Counted from the first letter of the stretch, positions 13,787-22,843 are shown. The stretch: 32,178 bases of DNA from Desulfobacteraceae bacterium (GCA_030612685.1 JAUWNK010000010.1:1-32178), one strand, 5' to 3'. Numbers and translations: made by a program. Notes: generated from the letters alone by a model not told the origin.

Positions 13787-16522
13787 ATGATTGATAGGAG
13801 CACTTCCATCAAGGCTTTCATCAAGAAACTGATTTTCTTTATCCTAACCATAGCAGTTTGCTGTCTTTACTGTTTCCCTGTTTCTTTACATGCAGCAACA
13901 GGACAGGGCATCCCATATCAAACCGGGGCAAAGGTTTTAGAAAGCCAGTTGATAGATAGGACAATCCCCTCAAAAGGAAATGACCTGTTTGTTGTACTGA
14001 AAAATGGAATGACCATATTGATCAGGGAGTCCCATACATCAAAGGTAATTTCTTGTCAGGTATTGGTCAAAACCGGCTCAATCTATGAAGGTCCAAAAAT
14101 GGGAGGAGGGCTATCTCACTATCTGGAACATGTTGTCTCAGGTGGCACTACTTCCAAGTTTACTGAGTCAGAGATCAAAGAGAGGATCCAGGCCATAGGT
14201 GGGGCAACAAACGCCTATACAAGCTATGAGCGTACCGTATATTTTATTAAAACTACTGGGGCACACTATAAGGAGGCGATAAGACTTCTTATGTCATATG
14301 TGACTGACTGTCAATTTAATGAAACAGAGTACCAAAGGGAAAAGCCAGTCATCATCCAGGAATTCCAGATGGGGGAAAACAATCCCTCCAGGCAACTCTG
14401 GCATCTGTTTATGAAAACTGCATACCGCAAACATCCTGTACGGTATCCAATTCTCGGTGAAAGAGACATATTTCTTAAAATGGACAAAGATGATCTGGTA
14501 TCCCATTATCGTAGGTGGTATACGCCTGAGAACATGGTCGTTTCAGTGGCAGGAAATGTAAACAGGGAAGAGGTATTAAAAACCATCCTCGATTTAGTAG
14601 GCAAGATCAAAGAAACTGAAAATCCTCCATACGTTCTTCCAGCCGAACCACCCCAGCTTAGCCCTCGCAGAGTTGAAAAGAGCCTGCCGATGGCAAGGCT
14701 TACTCAGGCACAGATGGGTTTTCGAACAATAAGATTATCTGATCCAGATCTTTACCCCCTTGATGTGCTGGCTGTTATCATGGGGGATGGTCGAACCTCA
14801 AGGTTGTATCGGACAGTGCGAGATCAAAAGGGTCTGGTCGTTGACATCAGCGCGGGTAGCTGGACCCCTACTTTTGTACAAGGCCAATTCTTGATTAGCA
14901 TGGATCTCTCTTATGAGAATCTATCCAAAGCAATTGATGCGGTCTGGGAAGAATTATCAGACGTTAAAGAAAACTTCGTAAGTGCGGAGGCCTTAAAAAG
15001 GGCCAAAAACAAGGTTGTGGCCGGTCATATATTTTCTCAGGAATCTGTGCAAAGCCAGGCAGGCCATCTGGCCATGGATTGGGTGGCTACAGGGGATCCC
15101 TACTTTAGTGAAACTTATATGTCAAGGATACGGAATGTTTCACCTGAAGAGATAAGAAGAGTAGCTCAAAAGTATCTTAAAAAAGACAAAATGACCCTTT
15201 CAGTGATCAAACCGCCTCAGGCAGAATCTGAAATCCAAAAGCCCCTTGTTGCACCTTCTGCTGTGCAAGCTAAGATTGAAAAGATCATACTCCCGAATCA
15301 GATGACACTTCTTTTAAAAAGAAATCCCGCTGCACCTATTGTCTCTTTCAAATTTCTGGTAAAGGGCGGACTCAGATTTGAACCCCCTGAAAAACAAGGT
15401 CTTTCTCATTTTATGGCAGCCCTTCTGACCAAGGGGACAAAAACTCGGTCCAAGATCGAGATTGCAAAGACCATTGAAGATCAGGGTGGATCGATCAGCT
15501 CGAGTTCTGGATCCAATTCGGTCAGCATCTCGGTCTCAACCCTAAAAGAAAACTTTGATACTGCTCTGGATTTGCTTGCCGATGTAGCGCTCAACCCCAT
15601 TTTTCCAGATAATGAAATAGAAAAACAGCGGCGCGAAACTATCCTGGCCATCAAGAGACTCGATGAACAATGGGAAAGGGAGATTACCAGACTTTTAAAA
15701 AGACATTATTACCATAAACATCCTTACAAAAATGATGTTATAGGCACGGTTGAAACAGTGCAGGGCTTTTCTGAAGAAGATGTTAGATACTTATATGAAT
15801 CCATTATGCTACCAAATAACGCTGTTTTGGCTATATTTGGTGATATAGACCCAGAGGTCGTAGCCTCAAAGGTTGAAAATGCCTTTAAAAATTTTAAGCC
15901 AGGCATTTTACAAGAGCCACTTATAGAGGTTGAAACCCACAACATTGACCAGGACAAAACCTTTGAGGTATCCAACGAGAAGACATCGGCTGCCATTTTT
16001 GTAGGATATAATGGGTTGACCATTACCGACAGAGACATTCCTGTTGTGCATGTGCTTGATGCCATTATCTCTGGGATAGGATACCCAAGCGGTTGGCTCC
16101 ACGATGCGCTCAGAGGAGGTGGCAGAAGCCTTGTCTATTATGTCCATGCATATCCGGCATTTGGGATCGATGGAGGTTTTTTCGGGGTGATTGCCCAGAC
16201 AACATTAGACAACTATGATATGGTGCTCAAGATTATTCTTGATAAGATGGCCTTAATCCAAAAAAAAGAGGTGGATGATCAAACCCTAAAAAGGGCCAAG
16301 GATATGTGCATAACTATGCATGAGCTCCGTCTTGAAAAGATCGCTGCTCAGGCATCAAGTGCTGCTTTAAATGAGACATTAGGATTGGGCAGTAACTATG
16401 ATAGCAAATATCCTGCCCTCATTCAGAAGGTCACAGCAGTAGATGTATGGAGGGTGGCTCGAAAGCTTTTCTCAAATCATCTTATCGTAGCAACAAAACC
16501 GTCTATTACAAATAAAAGATAA
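13787..16522 (+). CDS. Periplasmic M16 family zinc metallopeptidase, two-domain
   Basis: A 911-aa pitrilysin-type protease made of two fused M16 halves. An N-terminal signal (KKLIFFILTIAVCCLYCFPV, then SLHAA) predicts export. The first half carries the inverted zinc site: H111-Y-L-E114-H115 (GGGLSHYLEHVVSGGT), with the third ligand E192 in IIQEFQMGENNP. The second half (from about 500) repeats the fold, but the equivalent site reads GLSHFMAALLTKGT, without the Glu and His, so it is structural or substrate-binding. GRTSRLYR and YDMVLKII segments follow the family. Such enzymes degrade peptides in a closed chamber. GGAGG precedes ATG 13787. It is a single gene, with element B inserted 3 nt after its stop. 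Confidence 0.93.
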   Translation: MIDRSTSIKAFIKKLIFFILTIAVCCLYCFPVSLHAATGQGIPYQTGAKVLESQLIDRTIPSKGNDLFVVLKNGMTILIRESHTSKVISCQVLVKTGSIYEGPKMGGGLSHYLEHVVSGGTTSKFTESEIKERIQAIGGATNAYTSYERTVYFIKTTGAHYKEAIRLLMSYVTDCQFNETEYQREKPVIIQEFQMGENNPSRQLWHLFMKTAYRKHPVRYPILGERDIFLKMDKDDLVSHYRRWYTPENMVVSVAGNVNREEVLKTILDLVGKIKETENPPYVLPAEPPQLSPRRVEKSLPMARLTQAQMGFRTIRLSDPDLYPLDVLAVIMGDGRTSRLYRTVRDQKGLVVDISAGSWTPTFVQGQFLISMDLSYENLSKAIDAVWEELSDVKENFVSAEALKRAKNKVVAGHIFSQESVQSQAGHLAMDWVATGDPYFSETYMSRIRNVSPEEIRRVAQKYLKKDKMTLSVIKPPQAESEIQKPLVAPSAVQAKIEKIILPNQMTLLLKRNPAAPIVSFKFLVKGGLRFEPPEKQGLSHFMAALLTKGTKTRSKIEIAKTIEDQGGSISSSSGSNSVSISVSTLKENFDTALDLLADVALNPIFPDNEIEKQRRETILAIKRLDEQWEREITRLLKRHYYHKHPYKNDVIGTVETVQGFSEEDVRYLYESIMLPNNAVLAIFGDIDPEVVASKVENAFKNFKPGILQEPLIEVETHNIDQDKTFEVSNEKTSAAIFVGYNGLTITDRDIPVVHVLDAIISGIGYPSGWLHDALRGGGRSLVYYVHAYPAFGIDGGFFGVIAQTTLDNYDMVLKIILDKMALIQKKEVDDQTLKRAKDMCITMHELRLEKIAAQASSAALNETLGLGSNYDSKYPALIQKVTAVDVWRVARKLFSNHLIVATKPSITNKR

Positions 16523-16525
16523 GTT

Positions 16526-17050
16526 GTAACTACTCAAAGTTCCGGGGTTCAGGGTTTACTGTTAGTGTCTACGAACAAGCCAGTCGAACATTTACCCTGT
16601 TAGGGGACTCTGACAGGGCGCGCTGCAGTTTGTGGATTTATCAACTATATGGGTTTTACCCCTATTTATTACGTAGGGTGGGGTTTTATACCCCACCGAA
16701 TAGGGTTTCATATAAAATGCCCCCCTACATGCTCGAGTAATATGAAGAGCCCAAGGCAACTAACCGTGAACCTGGCAACCTCATAAGAAACTAAATGTCC
16801 AAAAGAGCATGGAGATGTCTTTTTTTGTTATGCCCTTATAAATGCACAGGAGTGGCCCCGATAATCGGGATTTAATAGGCGGAGCTTATAATAGCATTGT
16901 CAAGTTGCTATAAATCCCGATTATCGGGGCCCAGCACGGGCTCTTGTTTCAAGGGCATAAAACAAAAAAAGACATCTCCATGCTTGACTTAAAGTTTCTT
17001 TAATGAATAACTCTGAAGCGCAGCGTTGGGGTCATTTGCTGAGTAGTTAC
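16526..17050. repeat. Long inverted-repeat element B
   Basis: Outer ends are GTAACTACTCA (16526-16536) and TGAGTAGTTAC (17040-17050), perfectly inverted. The core arms 16784-16837 and 16951-17002 share AGCATGGAGATGTCTTTTTT and ATGCCCTT. The loop holds a perfect 21-bp inverted repeat (16854-16874 with 16911-16931, starting GGCCCCGATAATCGGG) around a 36-nt centre. The left half contains GTTCAGGGTTTAC and a GTGGGGTTTTATACCCCAC hairpin (16678-16696). The right end matches element A over about 40 nt. No protein-coding gene or transposase is present. Confidence 0.8.
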
Positions 17051-17096
17051 GATAAGCTAAAGGGTAATATCTCAATAAATTTGTGAAAAAGGTTGG

Positions 17097-17133
17097 GGCC
17101 GATGCTCTCATCGGCCCGTTCAGGGAACGGGCC
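17097..17133. repeat. Two overlapping hairpins
   Basis: GGCCGATG-CTCT-CATCGGCC (17097-17116) and GGCCCGTTC-AGG-GAACGGGCC (17113-17133) share their GGCC, so they are mutually exclusive if both form in RNA. They lie 99 bp upstream of the small CxxC protein. This could be a switch-like structure or simply a palindromic repeat. Confidence 0.55.
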
Positions 17134-17231
17134 CTACATTTTAGATAGCCTAACCGATAATTATACCCAGACTTTTTGAGAAGTTACATTAAAGGGCTGT
17201 TTACAATTACAAACAAAGAAAGGGGTTATTC

Positions 17232-17468
17232 ATGGAAACCCATAGCAGATCTAAGACCCTCATAGACCTTGAAAAACTTAACACTCTTAATACCGAGGGT
17301 TGTCCTGCTTGTGGTAAGAAGTTTGAACTTGGCGAGCCAGTAGTTCTTGCCTGTGGAAATTGGGAAGGCGAAAGGTATATACATGAAGATGAAGCGGCTT
17401 TTGACAAAAAGACAAACTCTCACTACGAGCGAAGGTATTATGAGGCAATGAAAGAAAGACCTGCCTGA
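17232..17468 (+). CDS. Small CxxC protein, 78 aa
   Basis: METHSRSKTLIDLEKLNTLN then TEGCPACGKKFELGEPVVLA. One CPAC pair and a further CGN suggest an incomplete zinc-ribbon-like knuckle; the second half is acidic then basic (YERRYYEAMKERPA). AAAGGGG precedes ATG 17232, so translation is likely. I do not recognise a characterised family. It is convergent with the alpha/beta hydrolase gene. Confidence 0.7.
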   Translation: METHSRSKTLIDLEKLNTLNTEGCPACGKKFELGEPVVLACGNWEGERYIHEDEAAFDKKTNSHYERRYYEAMKERPA

Positions 17469-17516
17469 TTTATCAGATATAGATAGAATGAGCTCTTGCA
17501 GAATAAGATTTGACAA

Positions 17517-18329
17517 TTAGAGGCCCTGTTTGACTAATCTTCCGGTAAGATCCTTTACTGCCTTCATGTATTCTCTCATGCCCCTCAAAAAAATGTCATT
17601 GTGATTGGCTCCGGGAATCTCGAGGAACCTTTTATCCGGTGCCGGACATGCATCATAAAGGGCCTGGCCCTCAGTAAAGGAAATAATTTGATCATTCTCT
17701 GCGTGGATAATCAGGGTAGTTTTATCAAATTTACTTATCTTGTCTATATTGCGAAACCCTTCCTCCTCTTTTATTCCCAATGCCTCCATGTCAATACCTA
17801 AAAGCCTCAGAAGGGGCCTGGCATAGGCAAAGCCACTTTCAATGATAAGGCCGTCTACTTGGTCCCTATAATGGGCTGAAATCTCAAGGGCAGAGGCGCT
17901 ACCAAGGGACCTGCCCATTACAATAAAGGGGCCTGTGAAATCCTTTTCTTTGAGCCAGTTCTGGACATAGTCAAATATTACATGAGCATCTCTCATCATG
18001 GCAGTAATCGTTGGTTTACCACTGGAGCGTCCATACCCTCGATAGTCAACAGGTAAAAAGTTTATGCCCATCCTCGGATATAATAGTCCTATGTCATCAT
18101 AATCAGCCACAATCTCACCATTTCCATGAAAGAAAAGTATGTTAGGAGCCTCCTTTCCTGCCAGATGAAACCGTGCACCTACTACTACATCCTTTTCCAC
18201 CTGGATTAGCATATCCTCAGTAGAAGGTGTGGTCCCGGCAGAGCCCCATTCCGGCCTGGGATGAAACAGAAACATAAGGATCTCTGGCCTATCAAATGCG
18301 GAATAATCAATCTTTGAAATATCTATCAT
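17517..18329 (-). CDS. Alpha/beta hydrolase
   Basis: A 270-aa serine hydrolase. The oxyanion segment is FFHGNGE (67-72). The nucleophile elbow is GRSLG (S141), the acid D213 is in HAENDQII, and the His H243 is in PGANHNDIF. VDYRGYGRSSG (94-104) is the family's usual loop. No signal peptide is seen, so it is probably cytoplasmic. Similar proteins are annotated as bem46/thioesterase-like hydrolases; the substrate is unknown. It starts 28 bp after the LigD-type phosphoesterase gene on the same strand and probably shares its transcript. Confidence 0.9.
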   Translation of the reverse strand: MIDISKIDYSAFDRPEILMFLFHPRPEWGSAGTTPSTEDMLIQVEKDVVVGARFHLAGKEAPNILFFHGNGEIVADYDDIGLLYPRMGINFLPVDYRGYGRSSGKPTITAMMRDAHVIFDYVQNWLKEKDFTGPFIVMGRSLGSASALEISAHYRDQVDGLIIESGFAYARPLLRLLGIDMEALGIKEEEGFRNIDKISKFDKTTLIIHAENDQIISFTEGQALYDACPAPDKRFLEIPGANHNDIFLRGMREYMKAVKDLTGRLVKQGL

Positions 18330-18357
18330 CGGAATTATTTGAAAGCGTTTAGCATAA

Positions 18358-18828
18358 TCATGTCGTCTTGCATGGATGAATCCGCTCCCTTAACTCCCTT
18401 TGTTTCTCTGATGTCAGGCTCCTTTCCAGCCGCCAGTTCGAACTGGCATATTGGTCCTTTTTCTTTATAAGGAGCCACTCATTTCTCTTACCTCTTCCTT
18501 TAAGATGTGTCAAAGTAAAGGCACCCTTTAATTTTTCTCCATCAAGAAAAAATGTGATTCTTCCCTGCCCCATCTCAACTGGTTTATAGGTTCCCCTATC
18601 CCAGATCACCACGGTACCTGCTCCATAGCACCCCTCTGATATAATCCCTTCAAAATCAATGTATTCCACTGGATGATCCTCTACCAACAAGGCTAACCTC
18701 TTTTCAGATGGATTCATGGAAGGGCCTTTCGGTATAACCCAGGACCTCAAAACCCCCTCTAACTCCAGGCGAAAATCGTAATGGAGATGAGAGGCATTGT
18801 GCTCATGGACGACAAAACGGGGAGTCAT
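18358..18828 (-). CDS. Stand-alone LigD-type 3'-phosphoesterase
   Basis: A 156-aa protein corresponding to the PE domain of the bacterial NHEJ ligase LigD. It has RFVVHEHNASHLHYDFRLEL (4-23), WVIPKGPSMNP, EDHPVEYIDFEGIISEGCYG and AGTVVIWDRG: the His-Asp-Glu metal site of the Mn-dependent 3'-end-healing enzyme. The family removes 3'-phosphate and 3'-terminal ribonucleotides. Neither the ligase nor polymerase domain nor Ku is in this window, so it acts alone or with partners elsewhere. No ribosome site was seen before ATG 18828; the start directly precedes the domain. An operon with the downstream alpha/beta hydrolase is likely by spacing. Confidence 0.92.
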   Translation of the reverse strand: MTPRFVVHEHNASHLHYDFRLELEGVLRSWVIPKGPSMNPSEKRLALLVEDHPVEYIDFEGIISEGCYGAGTVVIWDRGTYKPVEMGQGRITFFLDGEKLKGAFTLTHLKGRGKRNEWLLIKKKDQYASSNWRLERSLTSEKQRELRERIHPCKTT

Positions 18829-18904
18829 GTTATAGATTTTAAGATGATGTTTATGAGTTTAGAGCCTGAATGACGTACAGAATTCTCAAGATGATCGGTT
18901 TAAT

Positions 18905-19026
18905 GAAAATGTCAAATGATAAAACCCAAATGTCAAATCAAATCCAAATGCTCCAATATCAAAGCCTCACTATTTGGCCTTTGGGTTTTGACATTCATTT
19001 GAACTTTGGGCTTTGACATTTGACAT
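18905..19026. repeat. AATGTCAAA-type inverted repeat cluster
   Basis: AAATGTCAAATGATAAAACC and CCCAAATGTCAAATC on the left face TTTGGGTTTTGACATTC and GGGCTTTGACATTTGACATT on the right. The result is a long imperfect inverted repeat of the word AATGTCAAA. It fills most of the gap between the phosphoesterase and VWA genes. No gene is seen in 18829-19101. Confidence 0.75.
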
Positions 19027-19101
19027 TCTCAAGGCATATTCTCAACAGAAAGCATTTTCCTTATCGATATAATGAGCCAGGTTTTTGTTAACAACTTTAT
19101 C

Positions 19102-20295
19102 TCAATTCTTACTCATCACATGGGTTACCATCTTTTCCAGGCCATCCAGGGTGATTTCAAACATGGGAAAGATCTGTCGTATAATATTAATGGTCCCTGT
19201 GTAAGGCCACTCTACCGATGACTTCGGATTAAGCCAGGCAGAGTGCCGAAAGTTATCGGCGAGGAACTGCAACCTCTCTATGCTTGGCCTACCACTCCTC
19301 TCCTCTAAATGGATCGACCCATCAGTGGCCATTATCTCATAGGGCGCCATACTTGCATCGCCTACAATGATAAACCTTGTTTCCGGATCTATCCTAACAA
19401 ATTCATCTACTGCATATGGTTTTGAACGCCGCGGAGGGTCCACCCACAGATAATCATAGATAGTATTGTGGAAGAAATAGGTCTTCAGATCCTTGAACTG
19501 GCTCCTGGAATAGTCAAAGAGGCTCTGAACCATATCAATATATGGATCCATTGACCAACCACCATTATCGATAACCAGGATGACCTTTAGCCTATCTTTT
19601 AAACTCCGCTCAAAGATAATCTCGATCTCTCCCGCATTCTTCATGGTTTGATAGATAGTCTCATCAATATTGACCCGATCCTTGGGTCCAGTTGGTATCA
19701 TATTCCTCAATCTTTTCAGGGCCTCCCCCATATGAGTCCGAGTGAGAGGGCCAGCCAAAGAATAGTCTCTGTATCTCCTGTCCATTGCAACCTTGACTGC
19801 CGATTTATTCCTGGACATGCCCCCAACCCTCATGCCACCGGGATGATATCCTGAATGACCTACAGGTGAAGTGCCTCCTGTACCTATCCATTTGCTTCCA
19901 CCATGGTGGGCTTCAGTCTGCTCTTTTAATCTTTCAAGAAAATAGTCAATGAGCTCCTCCGGGCTCAAGTGAGCGAGAGAGTCTTCATCAATCCCAAGGG
20001 CATCTGCAATAGCCTGTGGATCCTTTAACCAGGCATCTAACAGGGCCTTGGCCGCCTCGGATAAATCAAATTCGGTAGGATCGGAGAGCTCAACCCCCTT
20101 GAAATGATGGGCAAACACCTGGTCAAAGAGATCAAAATAACGCTCGCTTTTTATTAGTATTGCCCTTGAGGATATATAGAAATCGTCAACGGAGTTGATG
20201 AGGCCTTTACTGAGGGCCTTCTGCAGCCTCAGGAATGAGGTGGGTGTAACGGGCACACCAACCTGGCGTAATGTATAAAAAAATTCAGTAAACAA
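19102..20295 (-). CDS. VWA domain protein, CoxE-like
   Basis: A 397-aa protein. A helical N-terminal part (about 1-125) leads into a Gly-rich linker (HHGGSKWIGTGGTSPVGHSG, 130-149). A von Willebrand A domain runs from about 235. The MIDAS segment reads VILVIDNGGWSMD (238-250), not DxSxS, and the later acidic residue is in IIVGDASMAP (309-317). Metal binding may thus be altered. Such VWA proteins partner MoxR ATPases to remodel or metallate target complexes. The start is TTG 20295, three bases after the MoxR stop, and the two are clearly coupled. The start was taken because the frame and homology begin there. Confidence 0.88.
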   Translation of the reverse strand: MFTEFFYTLRQVGVPVTPTSFLRLQKALSKGLINSVDDFYISSRAILIKSERYFDLFDQVFAHHFKGVELSDPTEFDLSEAAKALLDAWLKDPQAIADALGIDEDSLAHLSPEELIDYFLERLKEQTEAHHGGSKWIGTGGTSPVGHSGYHPGGMRVGGMSRNKSAVKVAMDRRYRDYSLAGPLTRTHMGEALKRLRNMIPTGPKDRVNIDETIYQTMKNAGEIEIIFERSLKDRLKVILVIDNGGWSMDPYIDMVQSLFDYSRSQFKDLKTYFFHNTIYDYLWVDPPRRSKPYAVDEFVRIDPETRFIIVGDASMAPYEIMATDGSIHLEERSGRPSIERLQFLADNFRHSAWLNPKSSVEWPYTGTINIIRQIFPMFEITLDGLEKMVTHVMSKN

Positions 20296-20298
20296 GAC

Positions 20299-21150
20299 CT
20301 ATAACCTATGCCTGGAGACAGCCCTCTGGGCAATTGCATAATCTGGGCTTTTCTTAAATAAAACGCCCAGATATGGGATATCGCCCTTAATTATATCCTT
20401 TACCCTAAAATCAGGATCGGCATTCATTGCCCTGATCCAGTTTATAAGTTCCCTTGTCGCCGGTTTCTTTTCCACTTCCTTAAACTCCCTGAGCCTGTAA
20501 AAGGCTTTCACAGCAGTTTCGAGCAGATCCTGGTTTATATCAGGAAAATGGACCTGTACAATCTCTCGCATCATATCAGGCTCGGGAAAGGCTATATGAT
20601 GGAAATTGCATCTTCCAAGAAATGGATCCGAGAGATCTTTTTTAGCATTAGATGTAATAACTATCACTGGTCTCTGTTTTGCTTTAATAGTTTTATCAAT
20701 CTCGAGGATATCAAACTCCATCTGGTCCAGAACATCGAGCATATCATCCTGAAAATCGGTATCTGCCTTGTCTATCTCATCTATCAAAAGAACAGCTCTT
20801 TCATCTGCCACAAAGGCCTGTCCGATCTTCCCCATCTTGATATAGTCCTCAATGTTGCTTATATCCCTCTTGGAGTCACCAAACCTGCTGTCGTTCAGGC
20901 GTGTCAAGGTATCGTATTGATAAAGGGCATCAATTAGTTTCATGCTGGATTTTACATTTAAGACAATTAGAGGCATCCTGAGACTCTCGGCGATTGCATA
21001 GGCCAGCATGGTCTTTCCTGTGCCTGGCTCCCCTTTCAAAAGAAGAGGCATCTCGAGGGCCATGGTGATATTTACTATCTTTGCCAGTTCCTCATCCAGG
21101 ACATATTTAGTACCACCAGAAAATGTTCTTTCTATTTCTTCAGTAGACAT
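20299..21150 (-). CDS. MoxR-family AAA+ ATPase
   Basis: A 283-aa AAA+ ATPase. Walker A is GEPGTGKT (40-47), Walker B LLIDEIDKAD (122-131), sensor 1 VIVITSNAKKDLSDPFLGRC with the arginine-finger region, and sensor 2 in KKPATRELINWIRAM. MoxR proteins form hexamers acting with VWA-domain proteins as chaperones, for example in CoxD/CoxE maturation of Mo-hydroxylases. The VWA gene follows after 3 nt. AAAGGAGTG precedes the ATG. No client enzyme is adjacent, although mogA and moaC in the window would be consistent with a molybdoenzyme client. Confidence 0.93.
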   Translation of the reverse strand: MSTEEIERTFSGGTKYVLDEELAKIVNITMALEMPLLLKGEPGTGKTMLAYAIAESLRMPLIVLNVKSSMKLIDALYQYDTLTRLNDSRFGDSKRDISNIEDYIKMGKIGQAFVADERAVLLIDEIDKADTDFQDDMLDVLDQMEFDILEIDKTIKAKQRPVIVITSNAKKDLSDPFLGRCNFHHIAFPEPDMMREIVQVHFPDINQDLLETAVKAFYRLREFKEVEKKPATRELINWIRAMNADPDFRVKDIIKGDIPYLGVLFKKSPDYAIAQRAVSRHRL

Positions 21151-21462
21151 AAAATCACTCCTTTAAGAATGTAAAATTTTAATAGAACTATTCAATATAG
21201 CTATTTTTTATTTAAATAGCAACTCAAATCCTACCCTGTACTCTTGATTTTTATAATGGGAAGTGGGTCATCCAAAGATCACATCAAGAGCAATTGCTAT
21301 ATATTGCAATGCCTTTCCCGTTGACATGCGACCGCCTATTTCTTATAGTGCCTCACCAAAAAGAGATTCTTGCTATTACTATAACTTGAATCATTATGCG
21401 TGACGCCTCTGTCGGCAGCAATATAATTACGCTCATAATATTGGCTGAAAAGAACTGAATCA
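21151..21462. other. Intergenic region between divergent MoxR and methyltransferase genes
   Basis: 312 bp, AT-rich near the MoxR start (runs around 21190-21230). It presumably holds divergent promoters, but I could not pick a convincing pair of hexamers. No open frame, repeat or strong hairpin is apparent. Confidence 0.5.
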
Positions 21463-22035
21463 ATGGCAATAGCTTTAGGTTTACAACGATTCCTTCATGA
21501 TATTCGATACAAACGGGAACGCTTCCGTCAATTCCTTGGCATTGCATTTGTTATCCTGGTCAGTACTGCAGGCGAACCAAAAAAGATATTGTTCTTTGCT
21601 GGTGCAGTGCTGGTTATCCTGGGTATTGCGGCACGACTATGGGCATCGGGCCACATTAAAAAGAACAAGATCCTTGCCACCGACGGGCCTTATGCCTATG
21701 TCAGGCACCCTCTCTATGTGGGCAATCTCACGTTGGGATTCGGGTTTGCCATTGCCTCCAACTTATGGTGGAGCCTGCCCATGTTAATATTTATCTTGCT
21801 CGCCTTTTATCCTCCTTCCATCCGTCGAGAAGATGAAAAGCTTCATCGCATGTTTAAAGAGGAGTGGGAGGAATGGCGCAAAGGGACCAGGGCACTTATT
21901 CCACGCCTTACCTCTTGTCGGCCCGCACAACGTGGTAGCTGGTCGTTCATGCAAAGCCTGCGACATAACGGCGAGCCCATTATTGCCCTGTTTCTCCTTT
22001 TTTGGCTGTGCTGCCTATCCTTGGGGCTCTATTGA
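21463..22035 (+). CDS. Isoprenylcysteine carboxyl methyltransferase-like membrane protein
   Basis: A 190-aa membrane protein of the ICMT/PEMT-like methyltransferase group. Hydrophobic segments lie at about 24-58, 88-120 and 172-190. The SAM-binding signature is GPYAYVRHPLYVG (75-87), followed by the conserved EDEKLHRMFKEEWEEW (133-148). Bacterial members methylate small hydrophobic or lipid-linked substrates; the true substrate is unknown. Only weak ribosome-binding sequence is seen before the ATG. The kinase-like gene starts 16 bp after its stop, so the two are one unit. A longer frame of the next gene overlaps it but is not used. Confidence 0.85.
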   Translation: MAIALGLQRFLHDIRYKRERFRQFLGIAFVILVSTAGEPKKILFFAGAVLVILGIAARLWASGHIKKNKILATDGPYAYVRHPLYVGNLTLGFGFAIASNLWWSLPMLIFILLAFYPPSIRREDEKLHRMFKEEWEEWRKGTRALIPRLTSCRPAQRGSWSFMQSLRHNGEPIIALFLLFWLCCLSLGLY

Positions 22036-22051
22036 ACTCCCAGTGACACCA

Positions 22052-22744
22052 ATGTTTAAAAATATTAATAACCTCACCGAAAACGAGCTCCTTCAGTGGG
22101 TCAAGGAAAGCGTAAAAACGGGGTCGAACATTTTAAGCCGCGGTTATCAGGGCCATGTCTACCTGTATGAAGGCAAAGGTCAGCGTCTAATCCTCAAAGC
22201 TCCTATAGGGCGGGGATTAGGCAGACTAATCCGCCGGGCGATGTTGCGCAATGAGTATAGGGTCTACTCAAGGCTATCTGAAGTACATGGTGTACCACAC
22301 TGTTATGGCCTTCTAGATGGGCGCTATCTGGTGCTCGAATTCATTGACGGGATTCTGGTATATAGGGCCCGGATCAAGGATCGAGGCGTATTTTTTGAGA
22401 GCCTTTTGAACCTGATCAAAGAGCTGCACAAGGCGGATGTTGCGCATACAGACCTCAAGAAAAAGAGCAACCTTCTCGTTGTCCAAGGACGGATGCCCTG
22501 TGTGATCGACTTTGGTGTTTCTATCGTCAGGAAACCGGGTTTTGCGCCTCTAAATCACTATCTCTATAATCTTGCAAGGAAATTTGATTTCAACGCCTGG
22601 GTGAAGTTGAAATATGATGGCAAGTATGAAAATATTGCCGACGAAGACAGAGAATATTTCAACAGGACAGTCATTGAGAAAGTGTCACGCTGGATCAAGG
22701 ACACTTATCTGGACATCAAAAAAGCCCTTAGGGGTGGGAGATAG
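22052..22744 (+). CDS. RIO/LPS-kinase-like protein kinase
   Basis: A 230-aa protein with a kinase core: a G-loop-like GYQGHVYLYEG (31-41), ATP-binding Lys in LILKAP (K49), HTDLKKKSNLL (132-142) as catalytic loop and VIDFGVS (151-157) as DFG motif. Compared with HRDxxxxN the loop has one extra residue between Asp134 and Asn140. Relatives include RIO-type and lipopolysaccharide-core kinases; with the membrane methyltransferase upstream and the MsbA-like exporter next door, a lipid or glycan substrate is plausible but unproven. I took ATG 22052; GTG 22043 or a frame back to 21833 are alternatives, but the latter overlaps the methyltransferase by 200 bp. Confidence 0.82.
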   Translation: MFKNINNLTENELLQWVKESVKTGSNILSRGYQGHVYLYEGKGQRLILKAPIGRGLGRLIRRAMLRNEYRVYSRLSEVHGVPHCYGLLDGRYLVLEFIDGILVYRARIKDRGVFFESLLNLIKELHKADVAHTDLKKKSNLLVVQGRMPCVIDFGVSIVRKPGFAPLNHYLYNLARKFDFNAWVKLKYDGKYENIADEDREYFNRTVIEKVSRWIKDTYLDIKKALRGGR

Positions 22745-22843
22745 GAGTAACTATCCTTCGAGCCCACAGAAGACCGTTAGGCACTAAGTGTCTATATAAG
22801 CTAAGATCTTAACATTTATCCGCCAGACTTACGGCGGATTTAT

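Noticed and set aside
21833-22744. 303-aa version of the kinase-like protein
   Set aside because: The extra N-terminus overlaps the methyltransferase by about 200 bp and reads its codons in another frame; the kinase fold starts after 22052.
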